From Phallusia mammillata (Eukaryota > Chordata > Ascidiacea > Phlebobranchia > Ascidiidae): a DNA stretch of 64,000 bases. Of this stretch, positions 49,401 through 62,000 are shown in pieces (position 1 is the first letter of the stretch; every line of letters starts with the position of its first letter). Where the stretch lies: assembly GCA_003260075.1 (NCBI GenBank), contig QLIY01000225.1:1-64000 (forward strand), in the 5' to 3' direction. A program made the position numbers and the translations under genes. The notes under the pieces were generated by a model, which did no database searches, was not told the origin of the DNA, and was given only the letters and a program-made list of their open reading frames with translations.

Positions 49401-51582
49401 CCCGGGAGCCAGTATTTACTGTCGAACAAAATTGTTGCAGCTTTAAGAAACCAACGCTTACCCCATCTCCTTTCGTGGCGTGCTTCGTCCAGTCCAGGTC
49501 TGTGGTTGCTTGTTTCGTGTTGTATATTTCATCTAAAAGGTAAAACATGAAATATGTAACCATATGTTGATGGTGTTGGATACACAAGCTTTGTTACTTA
49601 AGTGTGACGATTAAGTGTATCTCGTTGGTCGTTGCTATTGTGTTTACAAAAACATTGCCCGAGGGTGCGTATGACATTTATTTTTCCAAACAAGGGCCTT
49701 TCTGTTTACAGATAATTACCATTTGTAATCACAACATATGGAAAGCACAAAAGTTACAAAGATTCCAAAAATCTTTATGACTAACTTAGTCAACGATCTT
49801 AGCCTGCTTCGCTCGTAAATGTGCGTCGGGTAAGGTATACATGCTTGGTTACAATAAACATTCTTAACAAGCCGAAAATTGTACAAAGTAAAACCATAGA
49901 CCCATCTGTCTATTTATACTTCAACGAAAGTTTACTAACATTCCACAACAAGTCGTTGTCGTATATACTACCCCTTATCGTGTAATTGATTTTTACACTG
50001 TAACAAAAGATTGTGATATAATTGGTAACACTATGACTTGGCCCAAATGTGTTTCAAGCAAGAAATATCGGTCGATTTCGCGCGCACTTTGAAATGTCCT
50101 TCGCTTGACCCGGATTTAACGCTCTAGTTTACACTGACTTCTGGTGTGAGTCGAAACATAAAATCCTTATTTAATTACTTCCCCTCAAAGGGCGGGAATT
50201 TGCCGGATTTTCAAATTGTCGTGTGTCCTGTTTATTGTTTGCATCAACACCCACTTGACACAGTTTGAGTTAAAACATCATTTAACGGTCTCGATGGATT
50301 GTTTATCTAATGAGCAAACATATGATGGACCATCGACCACCCTGAACTCCTACATTATGTTGATTCTACTGTAAGCATGTGTTAAAAACTACGACACAAG
50401 TTTTTCCGATTGCGAATGGTTTCAAGTTACCCCACTAGCTGAGAATTGCCTTGTGCTTCTGCAACAGAACAAACTTCTACTAACTATCCAGGCTACAGGT
50501 TCTTTTGTTTACAAAACCAGCTGGTAAGGTTTGTGAATGACAAAACCGTTGGCTCTCGTGTGGATCAGTTAGTTTCTTCAATTACAGTGAGAAAGTAATC
50601 GAATTACTCGGTGACGGAGTGCGCACAAAAGCCCACTGGGATTCAATATGAAGCAAGGACAGCGCATCTTTGACTGTTTAAGAAGATTATCGTAGTCGCG
50701 TTACTATTTGCCTCAAATTCCGCGAAGTGTAATGGGTGATACCAACAACAGAAATAGGTAATCCGGAAAACAACTTAGTGCTATCACACGACGCTACCAG
50801 ACCGTGACCACGTGATGAACGGTCTTCTGTCAAACAGGGTCATTACGGGTCAAAAAGCCCCAAACCCATGGCAATATCGAATACTGTAAATGGATGAAGG
50901 CTTTCATGTGCAATGTGCAGCATCTGGCAAATGCAGGTTTAAGCAACTTGTGTTAACCCCTGGCAACGCGACATATGCTGGAAGACCATATGATCTGCGA
51001 ACCAATGCATTCTCAACAGTGCGGTAAGCGCATTACGGCACCTTCAGAGGCACTTCACAAGCAAATGTCGATGGGGGAAATCTGTATCAGGCAAAACATT
51101 CGACCTAGAGACACAGGGTATGTAAAGCGAACTGGAATGTGGCTGGCTGCGCCTGACTGCCAATTGTATGAAAAGAAAACTTTCCGGTTTGGTACAAAGC
51201 AGGCTCATAAGCGTGATAATAGTCTCGGCCGGGACCGGAACCTTCCGACAAAGGCTCGGAATTCCTTAGACCAAACGGGTCCGGACTCTTTCCCAATTTT
51301 AGGAAGTCGTTTAAATATATATACGTCGTTTTACACGAAACCTTTCCTACTACATCTCATGTGCAGTCATTTGAAAACATTAGTCTTTATGCTGTGGCTG
51401 CTACGTGTGTAAACAGCCACTTACAATGGTATACCTAGCAATACAGCTTAACTTTACACACCAACTTCCATTCATACACCTATGGGTTCAAACCAAAAAG
51501 CTCAAATGTACTTACATATGTCTGCATTGATTTGTGTATTCCAACTGAAGCATATGATCAAGAAAAGCAACTGCTTTATCAT
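34428..51582 (-). CDS. Eph receptor tyrosine kinase 1, complete
   Basis: Nineteen minus-strand exons: 51516-51582, 49462-49532, 47996-48114, 47460-47699, 47208-47395, 46880-46990, 43047-43247, 40292-40403, 39985-40223, 38700-38878, 37863-38217, 37582-37704, 37325-37513, 37184-37245, 35718-35927, 35228-35422, 34978-35150, 34724-34873, 34428-34614. All phases agree; 1056 residues. Order: signal peptide; ephrin-binding domain 25-205 ([34 protein letters not shown]); Cys-rich region 206-332; two fibronectin III domains; one membrane helix near 566-588; juxtamembrane YVEYPDP, the paired autoinhibitory tyrosines; kinase about 655-920 with VAVKRL, gatekeeper Thr in [17 protein letters not shown] and activation tyrosine ATYTTQGG; SAM about 955-1015; tail ending SAAV. 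It is a membrane receptor for ephrins on neighbouring cells. The glycine loop reads GVGEFAEV. EphA or EphB class cannot be assigned by eye. Confidence 0.95.
35928..37183 (-). other. Eph1 intron with degenerate repeats
   Basis: 1.26-kb intron between the gatekeeper exon and the HRD exon. It holds three diverged units sharing AAATTTCAGCC and CCCATTTTAGGGGGCTAG motifs (about 36245-36900) and an A-rich low-complexity stretch (about 36905-36965). Confidence 0.6.
36245..36900. repeat. Degenerate tandem repeat, about three units
   Basis: The motif AATTTCAGCC followed within about 20-30 bp by a GTTTAAAA-like stretch recurs near 36400, 36718 and 36846. CCCATTTTAGGGGGCTAG occurs near 36303 and 36755, with a partial match near 36635. 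Units differ in length and sequence, so this looks like an old repeat or transposon remnant. Confidence 0.5.
38253..38309. repeat. tRNA-like 3' fragment between short direct repeats
   Basis: GTGGGTTCGAATCCCAC (38283-38299) is a perfect T-arm and contains the RNA polymerase III B box GGTTCGAATCC. No matching acceptor, D or anticodon arm is found upstream, so it is not a functional tRNA gene. GCAGGCCTT flanks it at 38253-38261 and 38301-38309. It lies in the Eph1 intron between 38218 and 38699. Confidence 0.4.
40404..43046 (-). other. Eph1 intron, no feature seen
   Basis: 2.6-kb intron between the Cys-rich exon and the first fibronectin III exon. Short open frames occur on both strands without domains. 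Confidence 0.5.
43248..46879 (-). other. Eph1 intron, no feature seen
   Basis: 3.6-kb intron within the Cys-rich region. Several 60-120 codon frames overlap on both strands (for example 44301-44492 and 44891-45262 plus), but none shows a signal peptide, domain or splice-supported extension. Confidence 0.5.
48115..51515 (-). other. Eph1 5' introns
   Basis: Two introns on either side of the small exon 49462-49532. Nothing else recognised. Confidence 0.5.
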
Positions 51583-54500
51583 TTTATCGCTAATACAATA
51601 ATACACTCTGCTCAGAGAAACAAGATCTCAGTCTCAGGTATTCTCCTAAGCATTAGCACTAGGTAGAAGATTGTAGATGTGCTCTGCAACAACCAAAGCA
51701 CATGCACTCACTTTATCACTGGCACACAGTAACTTAAAAACTTAAAAGTAACACATTAGACTGCATGGCTACAAACTTTTTTCTCAACACCTTCAAACAC
51801 ACGTGTCTAAAATTTGCAAGTTGGTTGCAAGACGCTTTATCGTGTATGAAACAAGCCGACGTTAGATAGCTCCAACTCCAGTCTGATAACAAACTGCGCT
51901 CTTCAATGGCATCTCGTTCGAATTGTGCAAAGCGAAAAGAAAAAGGCAATCGCTCGCTCAAACCTTCGGCGGCGAAACGAAATTCTCGTTACCAGCAGCC
52001 TTGGGGTTAAGTCGAGATCGGTTAATAAGTTCAGGAGATTGTTTTTGGGCGTCACATGGCATGCATATGGTGTTAAGTCAAACGTGATTAAGACTTACAA
52101 CGAAAACAATTCAATTTGCTTCCTATACAAATCCCTCGGTCGACTTGATCTGTTTCTTATCCACGATTATCGTACAGTTTTACGCTTGTTTTTGTTTCAA
52201 ATCCTACTTGACATTTCCCCAAGCGGGTGTTTCCTTGCTAATAAAAAGAATCGATTCAAATTTTGGATCACAAAGTCATATGCTTCATATTTGAATTTGA
52301 ATGGTAACATAATCCTGCACTCTGTCGAGTGTGTAAACATATCACTAATTTGTTGGAAATGTCAAAACCTGTTTTTTTGCATACCAAGTAAAATTAAACT
52401 GACAAACCGTTAATGTTCAAGAACATTTTTTTAAAACGTTACATAATTTGAAACCCAAGGTTTTGTTTATGTAAGAAAATATCAGTTTTACAGTTTGTTT
52501 TAAAAGGCAAATGGGGACGGAAACGTTAGAGATCTAACAACTACTTTGAAATGAAACAATAGTAGCGATGTTTTTCACCAAAAGCCCTCAGGTAAAACAC
52601 TAATACGGGGTGATCGCAAGGTACGATAACTTGCCAGTGATGGTACGCAACCCGGACCGCACTGAATTGAGTTCGTCCTAATCTTCATCTAATCAGTCAA
52701 ACAACAACCGCTCTGACATATCTTGACAAACTGTTAAACCACTACCAACAGAACAAAATTTAGAAATTGCATCACTTGCACTGCTAGTAATGTTTGGATG
52801 ACTGGATTGTTTTCTAGTACAACAGTTTGTTTAGTCAGCACCCTAACAGACCAAGCAGCAGCAGCTGAAGGTTTCGAAGTTAATGTGCGCAAATTGCACC
52901 ACAGACTTAGGGATTGCGTAATCTGCAAACAACCTTGTCAAGGCGTGGCGATCCCCGTTTTGGAAATGGGGAACACTGTTCAAGGCGTTTGTTTTTAAAG
53001 GAACAGTTTACTATGTATTCCGGAACTTAACAATATTTTATTTGTTCCCTCCGCACTATGAACTGAATTACCAATTACTGTTACTTGAGCAGGTACATTC
53101 ATTGTGCGGCAAAACAGAAAATACCAACTTTATGCCCCGGTAAATAATAAGCAAAGACAACCAAACAGGTAAAATAAACAAGACAAAAAACATCGAAACA
53201 TTAACTGGATTTTTTCGCTTATTTAATCACCGTTTAAACTTACACAATACCCCACCATGATGCGATTTGGCTAGTGCGTCAACCAGGTGTCCCACTGGGC
53301 GAAAGTGTTGTTTTGTTCACCAGTTTAAACTAAATGTGGCACTATTGTTACATGGAACGAAAGTTTGGACTTAATCCCTCGCCCAGCACGGAGGTGGCAT
53401 GAACGAAACCTCTGAATCTCAAGCTGTTGTGTGCCATTACGTGCAATTAATAAGCGCTGAACCAGCAGTGCTCGTGTATTGATGTGGTGCAATAGACAAA
53501 CAGCAGAGCGCGGTCTGTTCAGCTTCTGTGTTTGCCATACGTCTTACGTTACAATGTGGAAAATTTATGCGCCTCCCATGCGCAGTGCTTGACAGACATG
53601 ACGAATGCATCGCATTGGAACAAAGGCAAACTTTTCTTTTGTTGACTTCCAAAGTCGAAACAGCTAGAATTCAATCCCCTGGGTATCACGCGATATTAAG
53701 TATTCTTGGAAACAATGGAGTTTTAGGTGATGGTGCTTTAATTAAAAATTTACTTTAATCCGATTATTAAAAAACACCAAAAACTAATAATCGCTGATAT
53801 TAAATACATGGGAGTGCACAAAAATGCATATTAAAATATCTCAACATGACAAATCAAATTCGTTGTTCTATTTGTTAAACCAAAAGCCTCTGCCGCAAAA
53901 GATTACACATTTCCCCAGACATTATGGTTGTCGTTATCCAACTTGGTGGGAATAGAACAAACTACATAACAGTTGTTTCTTTGTATGTTGTCACTTGAAA
54001 TTTCTCCCTGAATTCCTGGCTTATTGGATAAGCGGGAATGCCCTTTTCTGTCCACAATATATAAGGTTACACGCCCCCAAGCGACATTGACGGATGATGC
54101 AGTTGATGGATAAACAGACAAAGTGTACTGTAAATCAGTGCTAAACAAGAATTTACACTTAATTAAATTATACGCTTCTACTAAAAAGTTGTTTAGAGTG
54201 AAGATAGAGTGGAAAACAACTACATTCATAAATGAGACTAAACTTATTTGCGTTATTTAAAGTTTCCTATTTAATGTGTCGGTTGTTAAACTCTTAAAAA
54301 GAATCGATTATGAAAAGAATATTTACAGTTACATCATACTTGTTTTAATTTAGCGTAGTTTAAAAATTTGACCTTCTTGACTTTCAACCACAATCCAGGT
54401 ACAATTTCGAACCGAATACGAAAAATCCTGCCCTAATCTTTATTCTTTGATACATTTCCCTGTGCACACATGACAAGAAACTATGTTGTTTTTGCAAAAA

Positions 54501-54775
54501 AAAATTTGTTTAATGTTGGTTTGGCTTCAGGAAACAATTTCATTGAGTTGCTAGGAGAAGTAATTTTTTTCAAGGAAATTTGATGCTCATCCATGTGCTT
54601 TGTTTTGTGGCGTAACTGCGCCAACAGGCGGCAAGATTAAATTATTTGCTGATTGATACATTTTTGGACTTGTAGTGGTAAGCTAAAGTTGCTTATTGTG
54701 AGACTACAGTTTTAAAAAAAATTACGGCATGACTTTTTGCCCACTCTTTTACTAAATTATTTTCTTTCGTCTGTA

Positions 54776-55008
54776 TGTAAAAAAAGTGTCCTTGTCCGCA
54801 TTCTATTTCTATTGGCCAGACAAAAATAAGTCATTATTGAGGCAAACTGTTTCAACTTATACGTTTCCTTAGTACACCTTCATCCTTAATCAGGTCTTCC
54901 ATAATGACGGGGGGGGGGAATGTAAAAAAAGTGTTCTTGTCCGCATTCTATTTCTATTGACGTTTCCTTAGTACACCTTCATCCTTAATCAGGTCTTCCA
55001 TAATGACG
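54776..55008. repeat. Duplicated segment around poly-G (54909-54918)
   Basis: 54776-54908 is repeated at 54921-55008. Copy 2 lacks about 48 bp (after TTTCTATTG) that copy 1 has, a clear indel difference between alleles. Confidence 0.87.
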
Positions 55009-55027
55009 TACACACTCTGGTAAAAAT

Positions 55028-55181
55028 TAGTCTGGTATTTTAAATCTACAAAAATACAAATAGATTTTTGGGACAATATATTCTCAAAGCGAAAAAAGGG
55101 GGGGGGGCTTAGTCTGGTATTTTAAATCTACAAAAAAATACAAATAGATTTTTGGGACAATATATTCTCAAAGCGAAAAAA
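55028..55181. repeat. Duplicated segment around poly-G (55098-55107)
   Basis: 55028-55097 is repeated at 55110-55181, almost identical apart from the length of an A run. Confidence 0.87.
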
Positions 55182-56026
55182 ACGCAGACATAAAACGAAA
55201 TGTCTACAATTGAATAGAAGCAGCCACTCACAACTGCGTGCAGTCATGAAAAATAAATAAGAGGCGCGTGTAGATTACGGAAAGTTGCGCTCACAGCGCA
55301 TAATCAACAAAAACGCTCAACAAAGAGCAAATTCAGGTACAAGGGTTGCATTTAGTTGAGCTATAATGGGGCGTGAGTTTACCGAGTTTAGTGTGGTCAA
55401 AATGGAATTTAATTTTCTAGCGGTTCAAGCCACCATTGTTGCTTGGAGACAGACTGCGGATTACTTCACACACCAAAGGCAGCCGTTGAGGTAGCTGTTT
55501 GCTTGTCTGATAGGTTGCCATTTCACCTACAGCGACATGCGTGGGCTGAACAGGCGATAGAGTCACGCGGACTTATGCTTACGACTTTAACCTTTTCACT
55601 TCAAAAACAATTCTGTAGGATGTGGATTGTGTAAACGTGACGGGACAAAATACATGATGGATTACGTAAGGTCGTGATCTCGGAATAGTTTAGCTTTTTA
55701 CGGTGTTAGGATTGGGAGCTTTATATGCTCGTTTCACATTTTCTTCCACTTAAAGCAGCACGCAATACGCGACAAGCGATGCACAGTTAACGTCGACAAT
55801 AAACAAAATAGAAAAGGGAAAATATGAAACTTGGTACATAAATAAAAGGTAAAACGATAAATACGTCGCCTTCATCCAAGGCGCAAGAGTCCCACTAAAA
55901 AATGCTTCCTTGCACAACCCTTGCTCTCATCCAAAGTCCAATCTCACTTCGCAGGTACTTCAGAGAGGAAACACTACTATGGCCCGACGCCATTTTGCGC
56001 CTTTATGACTTAGTCAGTTTTCCGCG

Positions 56027-59000
56027 TCACACGATGGCGACAGACACATCACGTGATCCAGGCTCCCGCTGTGGCGACTGTCGTTGGGGAGGGAGGGTGA
56101 AGCTTTGACGCGCCGATGGGTTAGTAGTGACGTCAGAGGAGGGGCGCATGGTGTTGGATAGGTGTGGCGCCATTCCGCCTTCAGCGGCGCTTCCAGTGCT
56201 CAGGTGGCGCCGGAGTGTATCGAGGCCACCTTGCAGTCGATTGAGATGAGTTGATGACGATATTCCGAATCGTTCAAGGTCACTAAAAAACGTCAATTTC
56301 AGTTAGCTTTGTAACAAAAACTTTAAGGGTAAATACTTTAGCACGAATACTTTTCGATTAAGGTTAAACATTTTTTGTAAATACCAACAACTGTTGAAAA
56401 TACTGTTTCCAATTTTTCGTAAATACCAGATCGATTGGCGCTGATGGCGTTTTAATCATTCGCATATTTACCTGGAAGAAAGATGTGCAAGTGTTTCGAG
56501 GTCAACAATTCCATGTGCGTAGAAGCTCTGACGGTAACGACCAAGCTTGACCATGTCCAGCCATTCTTCCAGTGTGGTCACTTCCTGTAGGCTGGTTGGG
56601 CTGTCCGGGTTCAAAAGCGGCGCACTAAGAAAAAACAAAAGACTAATTTGTTAAATTTGCCCCTGCTTAACACATACAACTAATCACTGTTATTATGCCA
56701 AGCCCTTTTAGTTACAAGTGCGCATATGTGCCAGGACAATTGTAACGACCACGCTATAAATAACGCCTTTGATAGGCGGATATGCCTTTACGAAGGACAA
56801 AAACTCAACAATAAAGAGGTTCACTCTTTTTGTTTAGATAATAAGCGGTATTAAGTTGAACGATAAACGCATGATATTGCGACGTTTAAGACATATGGTT
56901 AAGCAACTTTGAAATACGCAAGTCGTGCCAAAGACTGTTGCAAAGGGAATTTGAGTGCGCATACCTTTGATCGGTCGCAGACATATCGTCGTTAAGCAGA
57001 GATGGTTGACGAATAAAGTCATCAAGTTGGGCAAGGATTTCGTTGAAAGATGGACGTCTACGAGGCTCATAACTCCAGCACTGCAGCATGAGGTTGTGCA
57101 AAGCTTGTGGGCAACCCTGCGCATAAAACGATCACTGCACACATGTCGTAAATAATTTAAAGTTTAAAAATGCGAGCTTTAAACCAAATAATCAATTGGA
57201 TTGAGTCGATTATAAAACTAGTTGTCTAAGAAAACTGCCTGACGGGAAAAATGGCTCAAAAAGCAACAGGATGCAGCGAAACGCAATCAAGTTTAGTACA
57301 GACCGCGGTCATGCCTGGGTCCCAATACTAAGCCACATTAAACACAATACAAGGTTAGGTTCGGTGGAGAGGAAAGGGGGGATGGACGGAAAGTTTCCTG
57401 ACACACAGGTTTAACTGTGCATGGAGCATTTCACCGATTCATAAACTGCCTTTCAAGTGAATCGCTTCCAAGGGATCCCGACACAACGCCCTTTTCCTCC
57501 ACGTCGGTCTATTAAAGTAACTATGTGAAGCTGGGCTCATAAACTATAGGCAAGGGATTGGCGCCAATTCTCGGGCAAGCGGAAAATAGGGAACGTGGCA
57601 ACTCAAGCACGAACACCACTGAGGTGACTCGGTCGCAGATGTTTCAAAAAAATTGTGAAATGAACGTAAACGTTGTTGTAGAAAACAGAAAATACAACAA
57701 AAGAGTTTGTGTGCTCGATTCCTCTGGTTTAAAAAAATAACGCTACTTTGTAACAAGCGGAAACAAGGATTGCCAACAAATTTGCCGAGGAACGTTTAGC
57801 AATTGTTGGTTAGTGAAGTGCGCTCGTCATAGGCGATATCGCATCTTCGAACGCGAATGCAAAATTATCCCCACAAAATCAAAATTCGCTTAAAACGCCT
57901 CGCGGTGGCCAAGATTTACTAATCACTTGTTAGCACACGCATCGGCTGCCGCAAATTGTGCTGATGAGAGCAAATGGTAGGAGTTAGTGAGGAGGGCGGG
58001 TCATTACACAGGCACGGCGATGGAACATCGAAACTTAGCGTGCGAAATTTACACGTTACAAATTGCCGAATATTTTGTCAAATCGATTTCTGCTCGAGCA
58101 CCTAAACTACCGCCTTTCCCTGACTGGAAGTGCAGAGATGAGGCGGGAATGAAGAGCGCCATTTCCGGGCGGTTAAACGCCGATCGCTCAACAGCCGCCT
58201 TAATCAGGGAATGCACTCAAGGCAGGGTGGTGATTTTGCGGCCGGCGCACGGGGTCACAAGCAAAACCGGTGATTAGATGCACCTCGGCATACTTACCAG
58301 TCGCTTGTAACCGCTAAAAGCGAGACAAAACGAACGATAAAAATAAGCCGCCCACGCCCAGTGGCACCGTCCTACCACTTAACGGGATTACATCTGTTCT
58401 TTCGTTCAACCCGAAATTCATCGAAAATAGGCGGGGTGCCTAGAATCTTTAACACCTTGCCGATAATGAAATGAGCACTTGCTGGGAAAGGCATATCATA
58501 CGCGACGAGTAAAGCAAAACGCCGCCTTGTGATTTAGGCGGGCGGCGCTTCAATGTAGCGGTTAGCTAGCGAACAACATTCTGTTGTGTCTAATCCAGCC
58601 ATGGGAACGTGTTCACGACCGATGTGTCAACATTGTCCCGACTCCCGATATTAAGCAGGTCAAAACGATTTCAAGCAGCAAATTTGCAACACTGGTTAGA
58701 TGTGCGCATCGTTGAAGGTGCTATGCTGCACTATACGACAACTCTAGGCGGCGCAGCGTAATTAAGATAAGCGACCGCATACGCGATGTTTCAATAAACA
58801 AGCTCCGATGTTCTAAGCAGCCGCTAACACTCGGAAGCGGATTCGAAAGCACAAAAGGTCATCCACAGCAAAGCGGATCAATAGCAAGTCGTCGTATTAG
58901 GCCAAGTTTTGAAATACCAAACGCAAAAAAATGGATTTTAGGGACAATGTTTAGGAGTAATGTGATTTATAAACATTTTATTAACGATTCTAACAGTAAC

Positions 59001-62000
59001 TGAAGTGTTTTTTTTACCTTGCCTGGTATAAAAGTTCGAAACAGTGAAGTCTGGAATGAACACAAATATGCCGTTATGATCGAATTAGAAAGCTTGTTGC
59101 GTCGGCGGTGGTGAACTACTGGCCTTATGTTAACAAATCAAATTGACGCTCCAGTCGCAACCAAAATATTTTCATAAGCCTCGCAACTGAAGCAACGTGA
59201 CGGGGCGACAATAGCCATAGATCTGAGGTGGGACACGCAGACGCCCGGAGGTCGCCACATTTGCGCACGAATACGAACGGACAATACCACGTCTGTTGCC
59301 AACAGCTAATGCAAGTTTGAGTCAAACTTCAGCGCCCGTTCAATAGGAAATCACGACTTAACGCCCACCTATGAAATAATTTCATCAACCAATACCTTTG
59401 CGGTCACTGATTTGCAAAGGATCTTAAAGGCTGCTAAGGGTTACGTCTTTTGGTTTACATAATAGAAAACGTTTCGATGACAGGGTTTTCCCTGTTCCTG
59501 CAGCTCGTGGGATTGAGTTAAGCAAAATTACAAAGAATGCTCAGCTGGGAGTGCGACAGAGGGATCGTTCAGACAAGGATCTCAATCGTCGGAAACCCCT
59601 TTCTGATTCAGACCCTTTACAAGCACGGTGCGTAAATTAAAGTGGATAGAATGGAACCATTATCTTAATTTGTGCGTTGAGTGTGAAAGCCACATGAGCG
59701 CTGGACTGCGACGGATTAAATCTCGAGACAGTCGATCAGGCGCCGACGGTTGAACAATACTCGTGTCGTGGTGAGGCAAAAACATGACACGAAAAGCTAG
59801 GGATTGCTAAAATTCCTGGTTTTGCTGAAAGCCAACTGACACAACCCGCACATATATCCTGGGTGGGGAAGATCCGCTGCCGTAGCCGAAGGACACGCAT
59901 GAAATAGAAACTCTGGTGTCAAATTACGCGATCCTATGGGTTACGTGCCCGAAATGCCGCACAAAAGAGGCAGAGTGTCCAGTTCTTAACCTACGACACC
60001 CAGTACTAGAACATAGCTAGTTTTACAACATATCCAGTGAATGCTTGAAAGCCTGAACTCACCGAAGGTGCTGGCAGTCTGTATCCGTCCTCAATCACCT
60101 CGGTGACGTCATCATTGCTCATGTCCCAGTAAGGCTTTTCGCCGTATGACATCACCTCCCACATGACGATGCCAAAACTCCATACGTCGCTTAACGAGGT
60201 GAACTGACGATATCGAATGCACTCCGGCGCAGTCCAGCGCAAAGCGATTTTTCCTCCCTGCGGTGACAACAAAGAATTGTTTGAATTGACTCACGGGTTA
60301 ACGAGGCTTAGGGAGGCACGTTTGGAATTAACATCAAATACCATTCTTGGTTTGACTTGAGCGAAAAGGAAACAATAGTCGAGAGGCCAGTTTGTTTTAA
60401 AATATTTAGTATTGAAAGGACTACAATGCTCGTCTAAACGTCGAAAAGAATCTTACATGAAACTAGAATAAAGAATAAACATTAAGACAGATTCTTAACA
60501 TTTTCAATCAATTGTTTAACTTTCTAGAATAATTCTGGAATAGTAGAACGAATGTGCCTTTGTTTCATATTAACAAAACACAGGAAAGAGTCCAATCGTT
60601 AACAGTTCGGTTGTCATTGCATTCCAACAAGTACAAGTAATTTTCCCAACCTGTGTCGTGTACGTGGCATGTGGGTCGTTTTCCAACGTTCTGGAAAGAC
60701 CGAAATCAGAGACTTTGCAGCCGAGATCCGAGTTGACGAGAATGTTCCTGGCTGCTAAATCACGATGGACGTATTTCATGCTGGAGAGATATCTCATTCC
60801 ACTTGCGATGCCTTTCAACATCTGAAGCAGCTGAACCATCGACAATTCTCCCCGCATACGCTGAAGTAACAAAAGAATTGGTTCAGTATTGCGAAACGTA
60901 CACATTCTTATGGAACCACAAAGCTAACACGTTTTATGACGGATCGATCAACTACATATAATTGCGACATATGGTACCTGCAGAAATTTGTCGAGAGAAC
61001 CATTGTCCATAAATTCGGTGAGGATCATGGCTGGAACGCCTACAAAAATCAAAAGTTTTCATATTAAGTGGAAATTCAGAATGAGGAGGTTTGGAAGTCG
61101 CGGTAAAAGTGCAATGCTGTCATGTTTAAATTGCGCGTCAGCATATTATGCCTATGTCTGTTAACATATCTCTACAATAAATTGCACGCATGGATATAGG
61201 GGAGGTGTTGATTTACGGACAAGTTTATCGCCTTAATATGCTCGAAAAACTGTCAGTTTTATCTGCTTCACATTACATGCGCACGCCATCTCGCAAAAAA
61301 GTTGACACCGAAACCAGATGCGAAATTTAGCGGTTACGTCTTGCTGTCAGATGGGATTTTTCTCGGTGTCCTTTTTAAATTTCTCAACCAGCAAATTTAA
61401 AACTTACTATAACGTACATATTAGGTAAGCACAAAGCGCATATTAGGCCTCAGTTTAAGTTCCCATTCAGTTTATTTAAAGTTTATACGACTCTCACTCC
61501 CACGCGGAACTGATTTATGGCGAATAGAAAACACCCATACGGCCATTAAAGCGAAAACCGTACATGCAAATAAGCTGGGAGAAATGGATTGTTTGAATGT
61601 CGTAAAAGAACAAATAATACACAGGAAGTTAAACTCACTTTTTGTTACAACACCTTGTAACTGTACAATATTGGAATCTTCGAACTGAGCCATGGTGCAA
61701 GCTTCACGCAGAAAGTTGGTTTGGTCGATGAGACTTGCGCCGTGTTTCAGGCGTTTGACAGCAACAGGAACCGAAGTTCGTCCTTCCACTAATTTTCCTT
61801 TGCATACCTCACCGAATTCACCTGTTAATGTATCCATTAAGTAAAAAAATTCTTGTGTGTGCTATTCAAAAGCATAGATCATAACAGAGCCATCATAGCC
61901 TTAAACAAAATGGCTTCAACTTTTAAAGAGGTCGTGTTGTAACTTATTAACCAATGCCATTCTTCGTTAAGCAAACGGCACACAATGAGCTTGAAACAAA

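Larger units (their letters stand above)
51583..56026. other. Intergenic region between the two Eph genes
   Basis: 4.4 kb that must include the Eph1 promoter and the 3' flank of Eph2. No gene recognised. It contains two poly-G junctions with duplicated flanks (54776-55008 and 55028-55181). Confidence 0.5.
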
